Shown here: piece after piece, positions 1 to 11,380 of the stretch
Numbering within the stretch: the first letter of the stretch is position 1
Layout of the letters: each line of letters starts with the position of its first letter
Notes under the pieces: generated by a model
Seen by the model: only the letters and a program-made list of their open reading frames with translations
The model's database searches: none
What the model was told of the DNA's origin: nothing
Assembly (NCBI GenBank): GCA_013180625.2
Contig: SNVD02007448.1
Location: forward strand, 99,501-163,500
Reading direction: 5' to 3'
DNA length: 64,000 nt
From: Boswellia sacra
Lineage: Eukaryota > Streptophyta > Magnoliopsida > Sapindales > Burseraceae
Program-made: the position numbers and the translations under genes

Positions 1-1774
1 ATCTCCTATCACAAGCTAAGAGAATCAAGACCGTCCCCAAAAATCATTGTACGCATGCAGGCTCTAGACTCCCTAGGAAAGCTCTGGAACACCGCTAGTG
101 TGAGCATCTTTCTGTGTACTTGTGGAGAGAGGGGGTGAGCATAAAGCTCAGTAGAAAATTCTAACATTATACTAAATCACACGCATTCAACAATTACTCA
201 ATTACAAAGTTGCACATCCAATCATTATAAATCAAACAATTATGTTCATTCGCACATCAAATTTATATTTGTGTTCCCCTTAGATCCGTATAAAAAAGGA
301 CCTATCCAAGGTCCAACATATTATATTATTATATTCGTGTTCCCCTTGGATCCGTATACAAAACAGCCCATCCAAGGTCCAACACATTATGTTATTATAT
401 TCGTGTTCCCCTTGGATTCGTATACAAAATGGCCCATCCAAGGTCCAACACATTATATTTCGTATCCGCATTCTCCTTGAATTCGTACACAAAACGGCCC
501 ATCCAAGGTCTAATGCATACATTTATAACCTTTTTGCATAATTTCTACGATAAATCTCAAAAATACAATTTTTATGCAAAATCTCGGACTTTTTTGGAAG
601 TGTACAGTCGATTTGGGTTAGTTTTGTAATTTTGCTCGACACTCGACGTGCGCGTCGAGTCGTGCACGATACACACGATGTTGTTCGCTCAACACTAGGC
701 GCTAGACACTCGACACTGTGCCGCTCGACACTCGACACTCGAACATGCGTGTCGAGTCGTAGAAGCAACGCGCGACACTGTTCACTCGACCCTCGACATA
801 TGCCACTCTACACTCGGCACTGCTCACACCCGACATTCGACATAGGCCTCTCGACACTCAACACCTGTCCCTCGATACTCGACATTACACACTCGACACT
901 CGAACCCGTACATCGAGTCTTGCATGTGGCTTGCAATACTACGCACTCGACGCTCGACACGTCCCAACCGACACTCGACACGTACCACTCGACACTCGAC
1001 AAGCAAGTGTCGAGTGGTGTCGAGCAAAAAGTCAGAAGCTGCACACATAATCGTGAACCTGTTCCATTAAGTCGGTTACACCAACTTATTTCTAGATTTC
1101 GACTTCCAACTTCAAAAATTTACCAAAAATTTGTTTTAACTCCAAATTCAACGAAATCAGCGGCTAATTAAAGCTTCATATGTCTATTTTGCTAAACAAA
1201 TAAAAAATGATACAATTCTGAATCCAAAAAAATGCATCAGCTCAAACAACACAAGACAGTCACATGAACTACAACTACTCTCAAAACCATCTCTACGTCA
1301 CTTCATCAACAATTAGTGTTCACATATAATTCCTCATTTAAACCACAAACAATCAACTTACAATAAGTAGTTTCACTCATAGTTCATCATCCAAGCAACA
1401 AAACAATCAATTTAGAATAGATCACATGCATAACAAACCAATATCAATTAAACAACAAAATACATGAAATGAGATAAGCACAGTGTTAGAAAATCCATAC
1501 TTTTTTTCCAAACTTATACACTTCTTTGAAATTTTTCCCCTCTTTTCTTTCCTCTCTTTTCTTCTTCTCCTTCTTCTCTTGTAACCGTGAAACTCTCTTC
1601 TTTTTTTCCCCCTTCTTTTTTCTACTTCTAGAAAAATCCCCTCTTCCCTAAATATAAGGCCCCAACTCATGGGCCTAAATCCACTCATTTTTCAATGCAC
1701 TAATTCTTAAACATAATTTCTAAATTTTATAATACATAAATGCATACATATTAATTTTCTTTTGAGACTCTACA
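1..1774 (-). repeat. 3' LTR of the gypsy element (partial)
   Basis: Position 1 aligns with 6614 in the other LTR, so about 190 bases are missing beyond the window edge. It contains four units of a roughly 66-bp tandem repeat (about 265-525; each holds the core CCATCCAAGGTCCAACA), then a CpG-rich stretch (about 634-1020) dominated by the short motif ACTCGACAC, then a pyrimidine-rich segment (1500-1640). It ends with CTCTACA at 1774, followed on the plus strand by the complement of the polypurine tract. Confidence 0.93.
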
Positions 1775-1822
1775 ACCTACCCTCCTAAAAAAAATTTCGT
1801 CCTCGAAATTTGAAAATATAAG

Positions 1823-3250
1823 TCAGAAATTACCTATTGCATTCAAAAGCTCAGGATACTTTCTTTGAATCTCTGACTCTAACTCCCATGTGGCCTCTTC
1901 AACGCCATAATGCTTCCACAAGACCTTGAGTAATGGAATGGTCTTGCCATGTAAGACTTGCACTCTTGAGTCCAAGATTTGAATAGGAACCTCTTTATAC
2001 GAAACATCTTGTTGAATATCCAACTCACTCCAATCTAGCACATGTGTTGGGTGAGTCTCATACTTCATTAGCATCGATACATGAAATGTGTTATGAATTC
2101 TCAACAATCGTGGTGACAATGGTAGCTCATAAGCTACTTCGCCAACCCGCTTTAGGACTTCAAATGGACTAATGTAGCATGGAGCAAGTTTACCTTTCTT
2201 TCCAAAACGCATCAAGCCTTTACGCAGAAACACCTTTAAAAACACATGGTCACCCACTTTGAATTCTAACGGTCGTCTCCTTTTGTTTGCATAGCTTTTC
2301 TGTCGACTTTGGGCTGTAAGTAAACGTTGTTGTATCAATTTCACCTTTTCAATTGTCTCTCGTACAAGCTCAGGTCCTAATAAGGTAGCTTCTCCCACTT
2401 TTACCCAACATAAAGGGGACCTATACGGTCTAAAAGGTGTCATTCCAATACTTGATTGATAGCTGTTATTGTATGTAAATTCCACAAGTGGTAGATAATC
2501 CTCCCAATTACCTTGGAAATCCATCACACAAGCCCTCAACATATCTTCCAAAATTTGAATGGTACGCTCTGATTGACCATCAGTTTGAGGATGGAAGGCT
2601 GTACTAAATAACAACTTAGTGCCCATAGCTCTTTGAAGGCTTTGCCAAAATTGAGCTGTAAACCTGGGATCTCTATCTGACACCACTGAAACTGGGACTC
2701 TATGCAATCTCACAATTTCTTTAATGTATAGCCGACTCAAAACATCCGCTGAATCGGTTGTATGTATAGGAAGAAAGTGTGATACTTTGGTTAACCTATC
2801 TACAGTCACCCATATTGCATCCTTCCCTTTTAAAGAACGTGGTAACCCGGTAACAAAATCCATGGTGATGTGATCCTATTTCCACTCCGCTACAGGCAGT
2901 GGTTGGAGTAATCCTGCAAGCCTTTGATGCTCAGCCTTCACTTGTTGACAAGTAAGGTATCTAGCCACATATTCAGCAACATCCCTCTTCATTCCTTTCC
3001 ACCAAAATCGATGACATAAATCATGATACATCTTGGTACCACCAGGATGAACAATGAATTTAGAATGATGAAATTCCTTAAGAATATCATCTTTACACTC
3101 TTTACTTGATGGAACAAAGATCCTTCCCTTGAATCGTAAACTCCCATCCGAACCAATGGTCCAATCCACACTTCCATCACCGCGTAACACTTGCTCGTAC
3201 AAGGCTTTATTCTCTGAATCTTGATGTTCCAACTCAATCACTCTATGCAC
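1823..3250 (-). pseudogene. Integrase with C-terminal chromodomain-like segment, gypsy pol
   Basis: The N-terminal zinc-binding part (H...H...C..C: FHHSKF, HPGGTKMYHDL, YLTCQQVK) is in 2876-3250. A TAG follows at a conserved Trp position near 2877. The core (1823-2863) has the integrase catalytic acidic residues in MDFVTGLP/TVDRLTK, VSDRDPRF and FHPQTDGQSERT, then a GDHVFLKV segment. It ends with a chromodomain-like tail (IPLLKVLWKH...EEATWELE). Such tails mark chromoviruses and are thought to guide insertion into chromatin. The core is the longest intact frame of the element (346 codons). Confidence 0.92.
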
Positions 3251-3750
3251 AAGAGACAGTTGGCAACAAGTGTAAAAAGGCGAATTTGATCTCCACGATC
3301 CTCAACCAAGATATCATAATCATAAATAGACTGCAACATGCTCCACTCGCCTACCATCACACTAACCATGGCCCTCGACTTCCTACTTAATGCGTCAGCC
3401 ACCACATTTGCCCTGCCTGGATGATATTGGATAGAGAAATCATAGTCTTCCCAATACTCCATCCATCTTCATTGTCTTAAGTTCAAGTCTTTTTAGGTGA
3501 AAATGTATTTCAAACTTTTATAATCACAAAAGACTTCAAATCTTTCTCCATACAAATAATGTCACCAAATTTTCAAAGTATACACTACCGCAGCAAGTTC
3601 TAAGTCATGGTTGGGATAATTCTGCTCGTGAGGTTTCAACTGACGAGAAGCATAGGCTACAACCTGACCCTGTTGCATCAACACACACCCTAACCCATCC
3701 AAGGAAGCATCAGTGAAAACTATATAATCAACTCCACATTGTGGTATCAC
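3238..3750 (-). pseudogene. RNase H remnant of gypsy pol
   Basis: Fragments in series give an RNase H domain: [30 protein letters not shown] and [15 protein letters not shown] at 3562-3750, then after three stops [17 protein letters not shown] within 3238-3462. These are the diagnostic Ty3/gypsy RNase H motifs. Stops occur at about 3560, 3495 and 3470. The frame shifts relative to the integrase reading frame around 3240-3260, so an indel is likely there. Confidence 0.88.
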
Positions 3751-3948
3751 AAGAATAGGCGTTGAAGTTAATCTTTTCTTTAATTCTTGGAATGCTTATT
3801 CACATGCATCATTCCATTCGAATCTGACTCCTTTCCTTGTTAACTTAGTCATTGGTGCAGCCAATGGGGAAAAGTTTTCAACAAACCGCCGATAGTATCC
3901 TACTAAACCCAAGAAGCTACATACTTCAAACACATTATTTGGTCGTTC

Positions 3949-5170
3949 CTATTTCATAACTGCCTCTACCTTTGATGGGTCCACTGAGATTCCTTGTCTT
4001 GACACCACATGGCCTAAATTTACTTCTGATAGCCAAAATTCACATTTACTCAACTTGGCATATAGGCGATGCTCTCTCAAAGTTTGAAGTGCTACGCGTA
4101 GATGTTGCTCATATTCAACTTCAGACGAAGAATAAATAAGGATATCATCCACAAACACAATCACAAATTGGTATAAGTGAGGTCTGAAAACACGGTTCAT
4201 CAAATCCATAAAGGCAACAAGAGCATTAGTCAGTCCAAATGGCATGACCAAAAACTCATAATGCCCATACCGGGTATGAAAAGTAGTCTTCGGTATGTCT
4301 CCTTCCTTTATTCTCAACTGATGATAACCTGAATGAAGATCTATCTTGGAAAAACAACAAGATCCTCTTAGCTGATCGAACAAATCATCGATCCTAGGTA
4401 AAGGATTTTTTTTTTTCACTGTAACCCAATTTAACTGCCTGTAATCTATACATAAACGCAATGAACCATCTTTCTTCTTCACAAACAATGCTCGTGCCCC
4501 CCAGGGAAAAGTACTGGGTCGGATGAATCCTTTCTCTAACAATTCTTCTATTTGCAGCTTTAGCTCCCTCAACTCTGCTGGAGTCATTCGGTAAGGAGCA
4601 ATTGATATGGGTGCCACACCTGGATATACTTCGATAGCAAACTCCACTTCTCTAGCTGGAGGTAACCCAGGCAATTCTTCAGGAAAAACATTAGGAAAAT
4701 CACTTACCACATGAGGAAGTTCAGAAACCCCTTTATTAGTCTCTTCTACTAGTATACTTACTATCATGTTCCTGACCACTTTCTTGTTTTGCGACCCAAG
4801 CAAAGGGTAATGTGATAATGCATATTTATCCCCATAAAAGCTGAAAATGATGCCCTCCGGCGTGTGGATTATCACTTTCTTCTTGTGACAGTCTAATATA
4901 ACTCGATAAGCTGACAACCAATCCATTCCTAATATCACGTCATACTCAGTGAAATCCATAAGTATCAAATCAAATGACAACCTGTGACCGTTGATCTCTA
5001 GCATAAAAGAACGACATATCCTCCCAACTTCTAGAGTACTACCTATAGGTGACGCCACATGTAATACAGAGTCCAATAATTCAAACTCTAATCCTAATGC
5101 AGATGCAAAATGGGTAGATATAAAAGAATGAGTAGCTCTATAATCAAATAAAACACGGGCTCATACATTA
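3949..5170 (-). pseudogene. Protease and reverse transcriptase remnant of gypsy pol
   Basis: An open frame of 375 codons (3949-5076) holds the C-terminal part of a retropepsin-like domain (DVILGMDWL) followed by RT: a PYRMTPAE start, [30 protein letters not shown] and the catalytic FVDDILIYS. Just upstream (about 5080-5165) the frame continues across a TGA stop; the place where the protease active-site Asp-Thr/Ser-Gly should be reads FDYRATHS, so the catalytic triplet is altered. The frame closes at 3949 with a TAG where this family usually has Trp (EAVMK-W-ERP). RT residues look intact, but the polyprotein cannot be made whole. Confidence 0.92.
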
Positions 5171-5479
5171 AAAATCAATAATGTACCTCTCACAACTACA
5201 TTGTCTGCAGGCTCTGTCGGCTGAGTCAGAGCAAAAACTCGTCCCTGAGTCATCTGTCCATGATGTCTAGTGCTCTAAGCTGATCTTTGAGGCCAAAGAG
5301 ATTGAGAAAAAGCTGTCTAAGACCTTTGAGAAGTCTGATGTGACTGAGTTTGTCGAGGAGTCGGTTGGGTCTGACTAGTGGCATTCTGAGGACCTCTGAG
5401 AAGTCGGTTGCAGTTGCTGAGATTGAGGATTAAAAGAAGTCCTACTAGAATGAGTTCTCTGTCTCTTAGCTAGATGATC

Positions 5480-6244
5480 CTACTGTCTCACTCCTCTAGA
5501 AGGTATGCCAATACCCCCCACCCTATGACTCTGGGATATCTCCTGTTTTACAACTAAGGTAGTCTCCACCATATCAGCATAAGTCGTCAATCTACATACT
5601 GCAATTGAGGGTATGATGTCATCTCTCAGTCCCTTTTGAAATCTTTGAGCCTTGCTAGCCTCATCTGCCATCAAATCAGGTACAAAACGGGATAAGGCAG
5701 TAAATCGTGCCTCATATTGTTGCACTGTCATATTCCCCTAAGTCAAGTATATAAACTCATTTTCCTTCTGATCACGAAAAACTGTAGGAAAATATTTATC
5801 CAGAAAAGCAGTAGAGAAGTCCCTCCATGTGAGGATGTTTCCTCCTCTAATACGCTCAACAGACATCCACCACTGTAATACCTCTCCTGTCAATAAGTGA
5901 GTTGCCACCCTAACCCGTAAATCTTCTTCAACTTGCAAAAGATTAAAGAGGTGCTCAATTTGTATAAGCCAATCTTCTGCAATATTTGGATCGGGCTCCC
6001 CATTGAAAATAGGTGAATTGTGACGTTGAACCTCTCGAAGTGCATTCTTCATTCTATTGTCGACACCCGTCTCTAATACCGGTTGAGGTGGTGGTGGTGG
6101 GTTAGCACGAAGAGTCTCCCTAACTGTATATGTCACAGTTTCTGTTAATGTATTGGCCACATCTCTCATAGCCCTGTAAAACTCCGACCTCTCACCACCT
6201 TTAGGTGGGTTGGAACTCGAAGCACTTCGTGTAGGAGAACTCAT
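5480..6244 (-). pseudogene. gag remnant of the gypsy element
   Basis: The reading frame starts at an ATG (6242-6244), has a Ser/Pro-rich N-terminus, then a Ty3/gypsy retrotransposon gag domain with FNGEPDP, AEDWL, LTGEVLQWW and FLDKYFP motifs. Gag would form the particle shell that packages element RNA. The frame is cut by one in-frame TAG near 5735-5737 and then continues with the second half of the gag domain (KGLRDDI). Between 5077 and 5479 several stops occur and no CCHC zinc knuckle can be recognised, although one is usual in this clade, so that part is deleted or badly decayed. The family call is firm; the gene is not functional. Confidence 0.9.
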
Positions 6245-6400
6245 TATCTAATTTTATCAATGGCAAAAACATAAGTGGCAGAATTCTATAACATATGAAA
6301 TAGAAACACAACAAACAGTTATTCAAGGCACATGCAAGCACACAAACATGACTCTACCCTTCCTAGACCATTTACATCCTTTTCACAGGTCCACAGTAAA

Positions 6401-6418
6401 GCCTAGGTTCTGATACCA
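6401..6418 (-). other. Primer binding site complementary to initiator Met-tRNA
   Basis: Read on the minus strand, three bases inside the 5' LTR, this is TGGTATCAGAACCTAGGC, matching the usual plant Met-tRNA PBS core TGGTATCAGA. It fixes the element's orientation. Confidence 0.9.
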
Positions 6419-6421
6419 CTC

Positions 6422-8465
6422 TGTCACGCCCTAATGCCTCTTATTTAGAGACTGTATGGGTGATTGAATTAGCAATTAATAAAAGGACATCATCGATATT
6501 TTTTTTTTTATACATCATGTGAATTCCCTACAACATATGACCATTTGTTCATAATCAACTGTACATACACTAGTGACTAAAATCAATATATAAGATTATA
6601 GTCACATAACAAAATCTCCTATCACAACCTAGGAGAATCAAGACCGTCCTCAAAAATCATTATAGGCATGCAGACTCCAGACTCCCTAGGAAAGCTCTAG
6701 AACACCACTAGTGTGAGCATCTTTCTGTGTACCTGTGGAGGAAGGGGGTAAGCATAAAGCCCAGTAGGAAAAATTCTAACATTATACTAAATCACACGCA
6801 TTCAACAATTACTCAATTACAAAGTTGCACACCCAATCATAATAAATCAAACAATTATGTTCATTCGCACATCAAATTTATATTCGTATTCTCCTTGGAT
6901 CCGTATATGAAACGGCCCATCCAAGGTCCAACACATTATATTATTATATTCGTGTTCCCCTTGGATCCATATACAAAACAGCCCATCCAAGGTCTAACAC
7001 ATTATATTATTATATTCATGTTCCTCTTGGATCTGTATACAAAACGGCCTATCCAAGGTTCAACACATTATATTATTATATTCGTGTTCCCCTTGAATCC
7101 GTATACAAAACGGCCCATCCAAGGTCCAACACTAAGGATTTCATATCCACATTCTCCTTGGATCCGTATACAAAACGGCCCATCCAAGGTCCAATGCATA
7201 CGTTTATAACCTTTTTGCATAATTTCTACGATAAATCTCAAAAATACAATTTTTATGCAAAATCCCGGATTTATTCGGAAGTGTACAGTCGATTTGGGTT
7301 GGGTCTGTAATTTTGCTCGACACTCGATACTGTGCATCTCGACACTCGACACTCGCATCGAGTCGCGCACGTGACACTGTTCGCTCGACACTAGGCGCTA
7401 GACACTTGATACTAGTCACTTGATACTAGACACTCGACACTCGAACATGCATGTTGAGTCGCACACGCAACGCGCGACACTGTTCGCTCGACCCTTGACA
7501 TATGCCACTCGACACTCAACACTGCTCACACCCGACACTCGACATAAGCCTTTCGACACTCGACACCTGTCCCTCAACACTCGACGTTACACACTCGACA
7601 CTCGAACCCGCACGTCGATTCGTGCATGCAGCGTGCAATACTACGCACTCGACGCTCGATACATCCCAACCGGCACTCGACACGTACCAATCGACATTCG
7701 ACAAGCAAGTGTCTAGTGGTGTCGAGCAAAAAGTCAGAAGCTGCACACACAATCGTGAACCTGTTCCTTTAAGTCGGTTACACCAACTTATTTCTAGATT
7801 TCGACTTCCAACTTCAAAAATTCGTTTTAACTCCAAATTCAATGAAATCAGTGGCTAATTAAAGCTTCATATGTTTATTTTCCTAAACAAATGAAAAATG
7901 ATACAATTCTGAATCCAGAAAAATGCATCAGCTCAAACAACACAAGACAGTCACATGAGCTACAACTCCTCTCAAAACCATCTCTACGTCATTTCATCAA
8001 CAATTAGTGTTCACATATAATTCCTCATTTAAACCACAAACAATCAACTTACAATAAGTAGTTTCACTCATAGTTCATCATCCAAGCAACAAAACAATCA
8101 ATTTAGAATAGATCACATGCATAACAAACCAATATCAATTAAACAACAAAATACATGACATGAGATAAGCACAGTGTTAGAAAATCCATACTTTTTTTCC
8201 AAACTTATACACTTCTTTGAAATTTTTCCCCTCTTTTCTTTCCTCTCTTTTCTTCTTCTCCTTCTTCTCTTGTAACCGTGAAACTCTCTTCTTTTTTTTT
8301 CCCTTCTTTTTTCTACTTCTAGAAAAATCCCCTCTTCCCTAAATATAAGGCCCCAACTCATGGGCCTAAATCCACTCATTTTCCAATCCACTAATTCTTA
8401 AACATAATTTCTAAATTTTATAATACATAAATGCATACATATTAATTTTCTTTTGAGACTCTACA
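6422..8465 (-). repeat. 5' LTR of the gypsy element (complete, 2,044 bp)
   Basis: This is a full-length LTR starting TGTCACGCC and ending CTCTACA. It carries five units of the ~66-bp tandem repeat (about 6880-7200), one more than the other LTR, which explains most of the length difference. The TCGA-rich array recurs at about 7315-7725. The last ~600 bp look nearly identical to the partner LTR, whereas the repeat arrays differ at many positions. Confidence 0.93.
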
Positions 8466-11380
8466 ACGTGAACCTTGATATGGGAAATGATTTGATTGGG
8501 GTTTATAGTGATTTATGAAATGTGTGATTTCGCACACTTTGATGTGTATATGAGTTACATGTCGGTGTAAATTTCATGTGTGTGAGATATAGAAATGTGA
8601 ATGTGCCCTCATATATGTGAATTTGTTGTGATATGTGTAACATCCTGACCCGCATGTGGCACTTTGCACTTGTGTGTGGCACTTCGTGGTCTCGCATGTG
8701 GCACTTTACACTATGTGTGGTACTTTGCGGTCCCTAGAAACCCTCAAGTGGTGGACAAAGTCTCAAGCGGTGGCGCTCATGCGCGCCTTCGAGAGGTGGC
8801 CCTCACAAAGTCTTAAGAGATGGGCCCCACGCATGCGCAAAGCCCAATATCCCGGCCTACTGTTGGATATTGTTCACTTTGGACACATAGTCCATCATGG
8901 TTTTGCTTTCGGACTTTGCAACCCAAAAGGCCTCCAACAGCTTAAGGAGCTCACAAAGTATTTAAGCACATATCACATCATATTCCCAAGCAATGTGGGA
9001 TGTTACATTCACCTCCCTTTAGGAATCAAGTGTCCTCGCTTGATTGGGCTTATATCCTTAGGGTGACATCCCACACTTTCGGTTGGGCTAGACTCTGATA
9101 CCATTTGCAAGATCCTGGCCCGCATGTGACACTTTGCGCTTGTGTGTGACACTTCGTGGTCTTGCATGTGACACTTTGCACTATGTGTGGCACTTTACGG
9201 TCCCCATAAACCCTTAAGTGCTAGCCCCCACACAGTCTCAAGCGGTGGCCCCCATGTGCACCTTCGAGAGGTGGCCCTCACAAAGTCTCAAGAGGTGACC
9301 CCCACGCGTGCGCAAAGCCCAATACCCCGGGCCATTGTTGGATATTGTCCGCTTTGGACATACAATCCGTCACGATTTTGCTTTCGGGCTTCGCAACCCA
9401 AAAGGCCTCCAACAACTTAAGGAGCTCACAAGGTATTTAAGCACATATTACATCATATTCCCAAGCGATGTGGGATGTTACAATATGGCTTGAATAACAT
9501 TGCCAATGAAACAATGTGTGTATATGAAGAGTGAAATACATGCCAAACATTCTAGGACACTATTTCCTCATGTGAGATGGCATGACAAATGAATGTCTAT
9601 GAAACACCATGTGTATTAGAGTGCCATGAATATGTATGAGTGGAAAATGAATGAGATCAATTATACATGGACATAGTTGTGCAACGATATGATTGAAATA
9701 CATCGAAGAGTAATGGAAGGGTTGGCACTAATAAAGAAGTCAATGGGGTTCTATGTGTGTAGAAATGATGTCACTGTGTGGATAGTGCACACTTATTATA
9801 TTTATGAATGTATATGTGATTAATGAGAAGTAGAACCTCAATTATGAAAGTGAACTATAATACTGTGATGTGCGAAGGCATGCATCATTGTGTGATGTGT
9901 TATGAATTTGAAATTACATGCCAAGCCCATGGGAATATATTAAATGTCGAATATGAAATGTGATACCATCAAATGCTAGCATTATGGTGAATGAATTGTG
10001 ATATGCTGTGATTGGGTTAGAAGCTTGACATAGAGCTTCATTTATGCGACTGAAATGTGAATTGTGATATATGAGTGAAAGCTTAATATAGAGCTTCACT
10101 TATGTGACTGAATATGAAAACTGATATATGAGTGTCATGCCACAACTTATGATACTTGGCTCTCATAGCTTGAGGGGAGGTCTGGACCATGTATTTCCCT
10201 ACACGGGATTCGGTAGCATGGGCCTGGTATCACCTGGATTGTTAGACTAGCCTTGAGTTATTTCAAGTGTATGCATCTCTGTGTATATGTACTGTTCTGT
10301 GTGGCAGGATAGAGTCCAATAGGACTATGTGGCTGTCACCTTCGGGTGATGGTGGATTCGTGCAATGTGAGAAATACTCACTACGACGATGCCTTGCCTA
10401 CGGATGCCGCCAATGGGTGGCTATATGATATGAGCCCACATATGTGATCTGACTGTGATATGATAAGTCCTACCTTGATTAGAGAACACTGTTCCTAAGT
10501 ATCTCTGACCGTACTGTGGAAGCTTCCAAAATTATGTGAAATGGATATCCATATGAACAATGTAGCTAGCTTGTAGAAACTCATGTGTGAATGATTTATG
10601 TGTTTATGGGAGCACATGAGGATGTGTTAGACTTGTGGAAAGTTTATTTGTAAATGAGACATGTGCATATAAATGGGTGTTTGTATAGATATATGTGATG
10701 AGTTTTGACATAGAAAAGCCATGTTTGATTACCCATAGACAAGTATTTATAGAATTAGAAATGTGATAGGATAAGTGAGTAATTGGTCTAGGAAATTGGC
10801 CAATGATGCAAGGTTGACGCATGAGTACCATTAAATGGTGCAGAAGCGTATCTTTACCCGATCTAAAGAGGTATAGGCAGAGAAATGGCATCGCTGTGCC
10901 ATACCTTTCGCACTAGAGCGCCACTTGCACTTACTCAAGTAAGAGAGAACAGAGAGTTGGCGCAAGAGCGTGAAACTGAAATTTGCAACAGATTGGAAAT
11001 AAAAAACTTGGCACCACCGCGCTAGTTCCCTCGCACAGAGGCGCGATCCTTGAACAGTGAAATCAATTTTCTGACTTTCTTAGCAAGGCATTGGTGGCTT
11101 GTATACCAAGAATTGAACAGTAATCAGTGATTTATTGAATAAGTATTGAATAGTAGTCATATTCTGAAATGGTTATCGTTATTAATTGTTTTATTTTGAG
11201 TGTCACGCCCATTTTTATAATTCTAGCTGCTTACTGAGTTTCATACTCACTAATCTATTATGTACCTAAGGTAATCGATTAGTTAAAGATTATGAGAGGA
11301 TTTCGGCATAGCGACAACTGTATTCTCTTCGCAAGCTCTTCTCCGCTGCAATATTACTATATTGGATGCAGGGTGTGACA
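8466..11380 (+). repeat. Older repeat DNA, probably LTR sequence of another Ty3/gypsy element, host of two later insertions
   Basis: No coding frame is convincing here. The stretch is rich in TATGTGATATG-like sequence. The right end runs GAGTTTCATACTCACTAATC... and finishes GGATGCAGGGTGTGACA at 11380, resembling the 3' end of Tekay-type LTRs (terminal TGACA). The gypsy element ends abruptly at 8465 and a TRIM interrupts it at 8636-9482, so this DNA predates both. The left end is presumably beyond the window. No PBS follows 11380, so it would be a solo or 3' LTR. Confidence 0.5.
8636..9482 (-). mobile_element. Complete TRIM element (terminal-repeat retrotransposon in miniature), 847 bp
   Basis: Two direct repeats (8636-9007, 372 bp; 9106-9482, 377 bp) surround a 98-bp internal region. 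LTR ends are TG...CA (TGTAACATCCTG ... GGGATGTTACA). Beside the right LTR, 9088-9103 reads on the minus strand TGGTATCAGAGTCTAG, a Met-tRNA PBS; beside the left LTR, 9008-9021 reads on the minus strand as a purine tract AAAGGGAGGTGAA. The flanks carry a perfect 5-bp target duplication, ATATG (8631-8635 and 9483-9487). No protein is encoded, as expected for TRIMs, which need proteins from other elements. Confidence 0.93.

Larger units (their letters stand above)
1..8465 (-). mobile_element. Ty3/gypsy LTR retrotransposon (chromovirus, Tekay/Del-like), decayed, left LTR truncated by window edge
   Basis: The element lies on the minus strand: its 5' LTR is at 6422-8465, its 3' LTR at 1-1774 (start outside the window), with gag-pol remnants between. 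LTR ends are TG...CA (TGTCACGCC at 6422, CTCTACA ending at 8465 and 1774). Next to the 5' LTR, 6401-6418 reads on the minus strand as a Met-tRNA primer binding site (TGGTATCAGAACCTAGGC); a purine-rich tract lies at 1775-1786 beside the 3' LTR. Domain order is gag, protease, RT, RNase H, integrase, chromodomain-like tail, the Ty3/gypsy order; the integrase tail and the LTR motif TGAGCATAAAGCTCAGTA suggest the Tekay/Del clade. The probable target duplication copy on the right is ACGTG (8466-8470); its partner is outside the window. Many stops and at least one probable frameshift make it non-functional. Confidence 0.95.

Noticed and set aside
265..525. Regular repeats with spacers in the LTR as a CRISPR array
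   Set aside because: This is plant DNA; the units are contiguous ~66-bp tandem copies within an LTR and lack unique spacers.
9088..9103. tRNA gene suggested by the TGGTATCAGAG match
   Set aside because: Only the 3'-end complement of Met-tRNA is present; its position beside the LTR shows it is a primer binding site.
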